Below, one piece after another: positions 56,774 to 64,000 of a stretch of 64,000 nt of DNA. Positions within the stretch are counted from its first letter, which is position 1. Each line of letters opens with the position of its first letter. The notes beneath the pieces were generated by a model that was not told the DNA's origin, made no database searches, and saw only the letters and a list, made by a program, of their open reading frames with translations. The position numbers and the translations under genes are program-made. This DNA comes from Diadophis punctatus similis (taxonomy: Eukaryota > Chordata > Lepidosauria > Squamata > Dipsadidae): positions 47,519,996 to 47,583,995 of the forward strand of contig JALIGW010000003.1 in NCBI GenBank assembly GCA_023053685.1, written 5' to 3'.

Positions 56774-57259
56774 ATTTACATGCATATTTTAAATATTTTT
56801 TATTTCCATCCAGGTAAAACATGTGTTGTATGAAGCCGCTAAGTTAAAATATCAGCATGATTGGTTGAACTGTTGGTTGATCAATTAGTTGATGACCTCT
56901 CCAAGAAATCAGGTGGAATGATGTAGTCATAGTACATATGTGTTTGAGTAAAGGTCTATTGAGTAATAGCCCATTTTTCATTCTGAACATTCACTGATAA
57001 AGTACATGACTATTGTGCAGATTTTGAATTGAATCACAGGAAGTGTTCTCATTACTAGATAAAGTATGCCCAAACCTTTCAGAAAGCTGAAATATGATAT
57101 ATGTGCAGATACAAAGCTTATTTCTAAATGAATATCGGAGAAAGACATGTTTCCACCATCTAGAGAAGATGTGTCAAACCCACGGCCCACTGGCCAGCTA
57201 GTAATGCAGCCCCACAAAATAATTAAAAAATTAAGGAAGTTTTATATATATTTCATATA

Positions 57260-58023
57260 TACCGTATTTTTCGGAGTATAAGACGCACCTTTTTCCTCCC
57301 TAAAAGTGGCTGAAAATTTGGGTGTATCTTATACTTTGAATGTAGCTTTTTTTCCCAGCCCTAACTAGGTGCTAACAGATTTTCCCAGCTCTTACCTTGC
57401 AGGCTTTTTCATTGTTACTCTCTCCAAAGAATGTTTTTCCAGCCCTAAGTCTTTGCAGAATTTTTTTTCATTGCTCTACTTGCTCTGAATAAGTTTTTTT
57501 CTAGCCCTAACCAGGTGCTAACTATCTTCCCAGCTCTTACCGGCTTGCAGGCTCTTTCATTGTTATTCTCTCAGAAGAAGGTTTTTTAAAGTCCTAACCA
57601 GGGGATAAAATAATGTGCTGAAGCTGCTCCGAATAAGTTTTTTTTTAGCCCTAACCAGGTGCTAACTATCTTCCCAGCTCTTACTGGCTTGCAGGCTCTT
57701 TCATTTTTATTCTCTCAGAAGAAGGTTTTTTTAAGTCCTAACCAGGGGATAAAATAATGTGCTGAAGCTGCTCCAAATAAGTTTTTTTTTAGCCCTAACC
57801 AGGTGCTAACGATCTTCCCAGCTCTTACTGGCATTGTTATTCTCTCAGAAGAAGGTTTTTTTAAGTCCTAACCAGGGGATAAAATAATGTGCTGAAGCTG
57901 ACCAGACTAAGGATGCTAGCCAGATGAATACCTGGTAGGCAGATTGTTTTCCCCTATTTTCCTCCCCAAAAACTAAGGTGTGTCTTATACTCCGGTGCAT
58001 CTTATACTCCGAAAAATACAGTA
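57260..58023 (-). mobile_element. TACCGTATTTTTC TIR element, copy 4, internally expanded
   Basis: Starts TACCGTATTTTTCGGAG and ends CCGAAAAATACAGTA with TA flanks. Compared with copy 2 it has a ~140-base internal unit present three times; 'ggggataaaataatgtgctg' begins at about 57601, 57745 and 57875. The right terminal repeat is doubled as in copy 2. Confidence 0.9.
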
Positions 58024-58097
58024 TATACTTTTATATATATATAATATATATATATATAATTGTTTTTTGCATATAACTTATATAAAGTATTGTTTAT

Positions 58098-58101
<4 letters not shown>

Positions 58102-58133
<32 letters not shown>
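58102..58133. repeat. (TG)n microsatellite
   Basis: About 16 TG units; inverted relative to the CA tract at 58211. Confidence 0.95.
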
Positions 58134-58136
<3 letters not shown>

Positions 58137-58208
58137 CTGACGAGAGCAAAATAGCTCGAAATAGATCTATAATAGTCTCCCTTTATTTTCATTTATCAGC
58201 AAAAAATG

Positions 58209-58210
<2 letters not shown>

Positions 58211-58260
<50 letters not shown>
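58211..58260. repeat. (CA)n microsatellite
   Basis: About 25 CA units followed by TATATATA. With the tract at 58102 and flanking 'gcatataact/agttatatgc' it forms a large inverted repeat. Confidence 0.95.
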
Positions 58261-58267
<7 letters not shown>

Positions 58268-58373
58268 AGTTATATGCAAAAGAACAATTTTTGCAAGACA
58301 ATTGTCCAAGACAATTCCTCTTCACTCGGTGTGGTCCAGGCAAGCCAAAAGATTGGACGACCATGATCTAGAG

Positions 58374-58438
58374 CACGGGTGTCAAACTCGCCACGTCACG
58401 TTGCATCTGGCCCACGGGCCGCCAGTTTGATTGCCCTG
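58374..58438 (+). mobile_element. Short hAT-like remnant in the same TCTAGA target
   Basis: 65 bp, starts 'cacgggtgtcaaactcg' and ends 'cgccagtttgattgccctg'. Perfect 8-bp duplications ATCTAGAG lie at 58366-58373 and 58439-58446. Confidence 0.85.
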
Positions 58439-58446
58439 ATCTAGAG

Positions 58447-58858
58447 TCACGAAAACTACACCCACCAACCACATCCCCAGGGTTTGATAATTGTTTTTCC
58501 TACCGAAAGGTAACCCTTGCTGGGGAAAAAAAATGCAGCAATGGAATCCAGCAATTGCTGTCTTTAATATGTTCTACTCAATGGCCTTGTTACTGAGGCA
58601 GAATAGGGCTCAGCAGCTGGGGCAGAATAATTTCTAGTCAGCATACTTTGCTAGTGACCCAAGGACTGAAGAAATACATGTTAAGGTAGCCATGAAGAAT
58701 ACCTCTGAGATACCTCTTTCTCACTTTTTTCATAGATGTTAGTAGCACCTACTGATTTACATAACAGAAAGGAAGCATTGGCAATCATTCTCGTGGACTT
58801 TTCCTTAATCATAGCAAGGTGATGGGTTTGATGAATCTGTCACAATGTGAGCTACATT
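58447..58858. other. Anonymous DNA
   Basis: No feature recognised. Confidence 0.4.
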
Positions 58859-58866
58859 CCCTAACA

Positions 58867-58979
58867 AGTGTTTCTCAACCTTGGCTACTTTAAGCTGGGT
58901 GGATTTCAACTCCCAGAATTCTCCAACCAGCTGACTTGAAGTCCACTCAGCTTAAAGCGGCCACAGTTGAGAAACATTG
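58867..58979. mobile_element. Palindromic hAT-like element, 'ttcaactcccagaattc' family
   Basis: 'agtgtttctcaaccttggctactttaagctgggtgg ... ttcaactcccagaattctcc' and a partly deleted inverse arm. The flanks CCCTAACA and TCCTAACA match at 7 of 8. Confidence 0.8.
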
Positions 58980-58987
58980 TCCTAACA

Positions 58988-59852
58988 TACAATATATAAA
59001 CTGCATTCCCTAATATATCAAGGGCATGCATGCATCTGTGGTCCTTTATACAGACCACAGACCGGCACCAGTTCCCCCCATATGCTCCATACTCAGGATC
59101 CAGGTGGCACACGAAACCATGTCCCCCCCCCCCAAATCTGTGGAAAACCACCCTCCATGGAAGCAGTCCCTGGTGCTTTATACTTTATTAGAAAGAAGTT
59201 GAAAGGGATAGTTTCTCCAAAAGCAGTGTGATAGAAGGCTTTAAAAGACAGGCTGTCTCTTCATGGACATCCCATGTTATGCCTTGTTTAATCAAAACTA
59301 TTCCCATCTTCTATATTTATAGTTATGGTTTACAAATATGAACTTCATAAACCCGCATACAAATGAACGATTAAAAACTGCTTCTAGGCTTTATATCCAT
59401 GGAGATGAACTTCATGTTGCATTAATATTGTCTGGGGAAACAATCTGCTACCAGGAGTCTGAGCTTTTCAATGCTCTGCCCAACAACTGTACCTATTCAA
59501 GATTAGAAAAAGGCTAATAAATTATGAAAAATAAGTAAATAATTTTGTAAATTTGTTTACATAAAATAATTAAAATTATTGCATTCCCTCCAAGTTAGTT
59601 CTTTGATTCTTACTTTTTCATATCCTTAATAAACCCAGATGGCTTTATAGGTTCATGAGGGTATAGGTTTCCATTAGTAAAATAGTGTTTGTAGAAGATC
59701 CATATTGATGAAACCTTATATAATCCTTAATAATAACCATGGTCAAGTTTTGCTGTAATAATACAACCTTAATAAGCTAGTGGGGTGAAATCTAAACTTG
59801 TTTCTAGGCAGTTCATTTTTCCTAAAGCCTTGTCTTGCCTGATACAACTGAA
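58988..59852. other. Anonymous DNA
   Basis: No gene or bounded repeat recognised. Confidence 0.4.
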
Positions 59853-59882
59853 AACCCTAACCTAACCCTAACCCTAACCCTG
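59853..59882. repeat. Short interstitial telomere-like tract
   Basis: 'accctaacctaaccctaacc' and 'ctaaccct': about four and a half CCCTAA units with one deleted C. Confidence 0.85.
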
Positions 59883-59909
59883 AAGCTTTATGTTAATCTC
59901 AGGTGGCCT

Positions 59910-60339
59910 CAGAGGTGGGTTCCTGCCGGAGCTGTCCATTACGCAGCTCCGGTAGGGAGCAGCGGATTTTGCAACCACTCCGAAGCCCTCTCTGCCGGTG
60001 CACCCGGCACATCGCCATTTTTTTCCCGTGATTTTTGGGCGATTTTGCTTCTGAGCATGTGCAGAAGCAAAATCACGCTGAAATCTCACGAGCGGATGCA
60101 TGCGCGCGCGATATTTCAGTGAGATTTTGCCTCCGGGCATGTGCGGAAGCAAAATCGCGCCAAAATCTCCCGTGCGCGCATGCCCCCTCGTGAGATTTCG
60201 GCGTGATTTTGCTTCCGTGCATGCGCAGAAGCAAAATCGTGCGAGGGGGCGCGTGCGCGTAGCGAGCACGCACGCCCCCAAAGCGTGGAGATGCACGCGC
60301 ATGGCTCCGGCAGCAAGGTAAGTGAGCAACCCGCCCCTG
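59910..60339. mobile_element. GC-rich hAT-like foldback, complete
   Basis: Starts CAGAGGTGGGTTCCTGCCGG and ends 'taagtgagcaacccgcccctg'. Perfect 8-bp duplications GGTGGCCT lie at 59902-59909 and 60340-60347. The interior has three successive 'ttttgc.tc.g.gcatg.gc.gaagcaaaatc' hairpins. Family of 35468 and 27567. Confidence 0.95.
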
Positions 60340-60347
60340 GGTGGCCT

Positions 60348-60749
60348 ATAGTGAGATTAAATACAATCCAAGTTTTCAGCTTCATATATGAGAAGAAATT
60401 ATGAAGCTGCTCACAGGAAGGGAAACAACTGAAATAGAAAGGACTCAGCAGCAAGGGGATTTTCCAGTCAGAATAGCTGATAGTCAGCAGTTTGGACCGA
60501 ATACCTTGTAAGCTGCTGCCAAAGGATCTCAGTCTGGACAGGCTTTTTCTAAACTGTCTTAGAATCAAGCTAGTATGAGGACAAAACTTCAAGTTTAAAT
60601 GCCCCTACTTAGATTAAAATGGAGTTGAGCGAGGGTTTGGTAGCCCTTGAAAGCCCAAGCCACTGATGTCTACATATCGGAACTTAGGAAATTAAGTATA
60701 CATTATCCAAAATCTATTTCTGGTGTAATAAGTGGGGTATGATGTGATA
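60348..60749. other. Anonymous DNA
   Basis: No feature recognised. Confidence 0.4.
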
Positions 60750-60774
60750 TAAAGGTAAAGGTCCCCCTGTCCAG
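60750..60774 (-). mobile_element. Sauria SINE, 3' part
   Basis: 'aaaggtaaaggtccccctgtccag' is the inverse of the Sauria SINE 3' end, whose tail carries CTTTACC units. The rest resumes at 61391. Confidence 0.8.
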
Positions 60775-60799
60775 TTTATTTTATTTTATTTATTTATTT
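60775..60799 (-). mobile_element. Tail of a minus-strand L2-group LINE
   Basis: TTTATTTTATTTTATTTATT is the inverse of the AATA-type tail of the L2-like LINE that resumes at 61054. Confidence 0.7.
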
Positions 60800-61053
60800 A
60801 TTAAGAGCCGAAGTGGAGCAGTGGTTAAAAGCAGCATTGCAACCTACTTCAGCTGACTAGTTCAGCAGTTCAGCTGTTCAAATCTCACCAGGCTCAAGAT
60901 TGACTCAGCCTTCCATCCTTCTGAGGTCGGTAAAATGAGGACTCAGATTGTTGGGGGCAATATGCTGAACTCTGTAAACCGCTTAGAGAGGGCTGTAAAG
61001 CACTATGAAGCAGTATATAAGTCTAAGTGCTATTGTTATTGCTATTGCTATTT
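60800..61053 (+). mobile_element. tRNA-headed SINE, innermost layer of a nest
   Basis: Head 'agagccgaagtggagcagtgg', B-box-like GTTCAAATC, body and TAAGTGCTATTGTTATTGC tail as at 970. Inserted at the tail of the L2-like LINE. Confidence 0.9.
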
Positions 61054-61390
61054 AGTGCTCTTATATGCCACCCTACTCCCTGGGGACTCAGGGTGGCGTA
61101 CAACATTTTAAGAACAGCTAAACAATATACTTTAAAACAATTTAAAATACATTTAAAAGGAACAACAAGATATACATGCGTGGGGGAGGACCAGAATGAA
61201 AATCGTCTCAACACCCCGCCTGCAGGAAGAGCCATGTCTTCACGGCTTTTTGGAAGGCCAGCAAGGTGGGGACAATTCGTATCTCTGGGGGGAGTCGGTT
61301 CCAGAGAGCAGGGGCCCCAACAGAGAAGGCCCTCCCCCTAGGCCCCGCCAGCCGACATTGTTTGGTTGACGGGACCTGGAGGAAAATTAG
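61054..61390 (-). mobile_element. L2-group LINE 3' end, minus strand
   Basis: On the minus strand reads 'TKQCRLAGPRGRAFSVGAPA', 'LWNRLPPEIRIVPTLLAFQK', 'KTWLFLQAGC', then UTR with 'gtacgccaccctgagtcc'. Very close to the plus-strand copy at 40463. Confidence 0.85.
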
Positions 61391-61684
61391 ACAGTTGTGT
61401 CTAATTCTAGGGGTGGTGTTCATCTCCATTTCTTAGTTGAGGCATTATCTGAAGACATTTCCATGGTCATGTGGCCAGCATGACTATACACCAAGATGCA
61501 TGGAACGCTATTCCCTTTCCACCTATGTGGTACCTATTTATCTACTCAATTTACCTTTCTAATGACTTAGGTGGGCAGGAGCTGGTGTAAGTAATGGGAG
61601 TTCATTCCATTAGGCAGCGCTCAGGTCTCGAATCCAGGCTATCCAAGCTTAGTGTCTTTAACTACTGAGCCATTGTTCTCCCTT
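61391..61684 (-). mobile_element. Sauria SINE, main part
   Basis: The inverse of the Sauria SINE body: 'gggtggtgttcatctccatttc', 'catttccatggtcatgtggccagcatgac', 'tggtacctatttatctactcaa', and an inverse B box near 61628 ('ggtctcgaatcc'), ending at the tRNA-like head. The two parts frame the 616-base L2 plus SINE insertion. Confidence 0.85.
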
Positions 61685-63094
61685 ATAATATGATATAACC
61701 AAAAGCTATATCAGTTTAAAAATTCAAAGAGAAATAGCCATTTGTATTTGCCAGACCAATGGATCTTCCTTCCTTCCCATCAGGAGGAAATTAAAATTAA
61801 CTAATTACTATTGCATCATTATGCCAGATTTGGAATCTATTTATCTTAAATATTTGCAAGGAGTGCAATTACAAATTAATCAATATAAAAGTATAAAAAT
61901 TAATTAATCAATATAAAAGCATAAAAATTTAGGGGGGGAAACTAGAAAATGCAAGTTCACTTCACAAGGATAACTAATCATTAACTATTACGGCTTTCAT
62001 ACCTTAGTAGTATTTTAAAATGAAATTCCAATGGATATCTTCTGACTTATATTGCTGGGAAATACATGTTGTTTCAATTTCCTTCATTTAATGCAACAAT
62101 AGAAATACTGAGAATCAATAGTTATTCTGCTGAGTGTTTGCTCATCCCTGATTGTGTTACCTATGAATTTTCTGAAAATATCTGGGATGTGTAGGTATAG
62201 ATATAAATGTAGATTTAGATTTCAAGTTAATATTTGGATGGAAGAATATCAGGCAGTGGATCAGACTGTGAACTCCAAAAACATCTTGGAAGAAGGGAAG
62301 GACAAACCAGTTCCATACTGTTGCCAAAAAACCTGTATAAATATGTCCACATGTACTCATGAGAAATCCAATTCTACTTAAGGATATATTTACAATTATT
62401 GTGGAGTAATTCTTGCCAGGTTTACATAGAATGCAATCACAAAGAGTTAGGCAAATGAAGCTTATTCATGGACAAATGAAGACATTCTTGAAAGCCTAAA
62501 GATGCTTCTTGGATATAAAGAAACTTGTGATGAGAAGATTTGCATACAGTAGTATGATAAACTGCTGCCAGGTTCTGCAGGCAAAAAATGCTCTTTGACA
62601 TTTAGTTATCCTGATTTGTATCCTTTTAGACAGACTGTAGTTGTGATGCTGCTGCTGCAAAGGCATCTCTGTTCAGATTCTCATAAAGTATTTGTTCAAT
62701 CCGAAGGTGTACTTTGAAAAAAAGCAGTGGTGTGTCACTGTGGATTTACAACAGTTCTGAAAACAAAATGAGGCACTTTTCTTCAGAAATAAAAACCATA
62801 GCTCATCATAACACCAATATTGATTTGTTTGTACAGCAAGAAGAACATTACATCATTTATTCAATAACCAGTTATCTTTTGGTCTGAAAGGTTACCTTGA
62901 AAGTTACATCTCTCTTTCTGCTCTCTTCCCCACTTTAACTTATTTACTTCTATCCTAGCTTTTGATTTTAAAAAAGGTGGAGGTTAGTCAGGGAGATCCC
63001 ATAAAATCCACTTCTGTAGATCTTGATTCTTTAAGATTTGTGCAAGTAGACTTGACGAAAGTTATGCTGACGTGTTTCAATGGGAACTAGTATG
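61685..63094. other. Anonymous AT-rich DNA
   Basis: No gene, RNA or bounded repeat recognised. Confidence 0.45.
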
Positions 63095-63102
63095 GCATAG
63101 GT

Positions 63103-63639
63103 CAGTGGTGGCGAACCTTTTTAGGCTCGCGTGCCAAAAAGGGGGGGCACGCTCGCGCGCGCTCACGTGCCCACACCCATTCCCTCCCCCCCACGCATGC
63201 GCACAACAACTCCCCATGCTGCCCCCTGCGCATGCGCACCCCCCCCCACCCCCCGCGCAAAGGCTTACCGGAGCCTGGGACAACGAAACCGGCAAACCGG
63301 AAGTGCGAAAAAACGCACTTCCGGTTTGCCGGTATGCTGTTTTTTACACTCCGGAGGGTTCAGGGAAGCTCCCTGAAGCTCCGGAATGCAAAAAACTACA
63401 AAACGGACAAACCGGAAGTGCGAACAAGTGCACTTCCGGTTTGTCCATTTTGTAGTTTTTTGCATTCCGGAGCTTCATGGAGCTTCCCTGAACCCTCCGG
63501 AGTGCAAAAAACAGCACACTGGCAAACCGGAAGTGCATTTTTTCGCACTTCCGGTTTGCCGGTGGGCAACCCTCGCGTGCCGGCTTCTATGGCTCCGCGT
63601 GCCACCTCTGGCACGCGTGCCATAGGTTCGCCACCACGG
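63103..63639 (+). mobile_element. hAT-like 'gtggcgaacc' element with hierarchical palindrome
   Basis: Starts CAGTGGTGGCGAACCTTTTT and ends 'cataggttcgccaccacgg'. Perfect 8-bp duplications GCATAGGT lie at 63095-63102 and 63640-63647. The core 63285-63570 folds about 63427 and holds three smaller palindromes of 'caaaccggaagtgcg'. A perfect NRF1-like site lies at 63227-63238. Frames on both strands are artefacts. Confidence 0.95.
63296..63555. promoter_or_regulatory. Six ETS/GABP-type motifs in a palindromic core
   Basis: ACCGGAAGTG or its inverse occurs at 63296, 63316, 63411, 63431, 63526 and 63546, arranged as three head-to-head pairs. The motif is the known ETS/GABPA consensus. Whether any factor binds is not shown by sequence. 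Confidence 0.6.
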
Positions 63640-63647
63640 GCATAGGT

Positions 63648-64000
63648 GATGGGTGGACATGACTCATTTCCTTTCCACCCACTAGACAAGAAACGGAGAT
63701 GAGCACAATATCAGTGTTTATCAAGAAATTGCTCCACAGTGGACTTGGGTCTAAGGGAGCAATTTCTCTGTGGGAAATTCTTGATAATATATGTGAAAAG
63801 AATATATCCTAAAAATATGTAACTCCTCTGAACACTTGACGTGGAAACTAAACCTTGGGAACTTACTACAACCCCTAAAGCTTCTCATTACTTGGACTAC
63901 ACACAAGTAAACTGCTCCTCCAAAAATGACACTGTGTTTTCTAGAAGAACCATTATGAACCAAAGTACATGAGAAAGAATAGCTATGTTTCTGGAGCAGA
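63648..64000. other. Anonymous DNA
   Basis: 'agcaatttctctgtgggaaattcttgataa' near 63757-63787 is a partial inverse of 'ttatcaagaaattgctcca' near 63718, a weak stem. No gene recognised. Confidence 0.35.

Larger units (their letters stand above)
57166..58365 (+). mobile_element. hAT-like element in a TCTAGA target, with nested element
   Basis: Starts 'aagatgtgtcaaacccacggcc' and ends 'gcaagccaaaagattggacgaccatg', a weak inverted match. Perfect 8-bp duplications ATCTAGAG lie at 57158-57165 and 58366-58373. It hosts the TACCGT element at 57260 and two microsatellites. The right duplication is shared with the next element. Confidence 0.85.

Overview
This window reads as non-coding DNA of a squamate reptile, most likely a snake, and is probably intergenic or inside a large intron. 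The evidence is the repeat content: a Sauria-type SINE, BovB/RTE LINE remnants, CR1 and L2-group LINE ends, tRNA-headed SINEs with TAAGTGCTATTGCTATT tails, a LINE 3' end that runs into an (AATAG)n microsatellite (a habit reported for snake CR1/L3 LINEs), and many palindromic non-autonomous hAT-like elements. I found no intact host gene, no convincing exon, no functional tRNA or rRNA gene and no CRISPR array. Long open frames are low-complexity (CA, CT, ATT, AAAAT) or lie inside GC-rich foldback elements.

Layout. 1-9 kb: a TIR element, a tRNA-SINE, and a LINE split by a 1.4 kb hAT-like element (3655-5448), then mostly anonymous DNA. 8.5-13.6 kb: two TACCGTATTTTTC elements and hAT-like palindromes. 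16.8-26.1 kb: GC-rich foldbacks, a 5S-rRNA-like fragment, a local duplication (19968-20206 and 21009-21246), BovB, a minus-strand LINE with reverse-transcriptase sequence, and a solo LTR (25671-26085). 27.4-30.2 kb: a hAT-like element nested in another, and an LTR with primer-binding-site-like sequence and leader. 31.8-41 kb: a microsatellite-filled TIR element, an (AATAG)n locus inside a SINE, a CR1 lacking its RT core, and an L2 end. 41.5-48.4 kb: BovB copies (one split by a hAT-like element) and LINE 3' ends. 50.6-54.6 kb: tandem CA-rich repeats, two foldbacks and long CT tracts. 55.5-61.7 kb: SINEs, hAT-like elements inserted back to back at one TCTAGA site, a short telomere-like tract and a three-level nest. 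63.1-63.65 kb: a hierarchical palindrome holding six ETS-like sites.

The most informative feature is the dense layer of hAT-like elements whose 8-bp target-site duplications can be read directly. Five have TCTAGA in the target. Several families with different ends share the same palindromic core. The cores carry perfect NRF1-type (TGCGCATGCGCA) and ETS-type (ACCGGAAGTG) motifs, so this layer could spread paired regulatory sites and hairpins. A second notable family (four copies) forms inverted dimers with 12-13 bp target duplications and is not a cut-and-paste transposon by that criterion.

All calls rest on visual reading and family knowledge; family names are given only where motifs support them, and boundaries without a target-site duplication are approximate.
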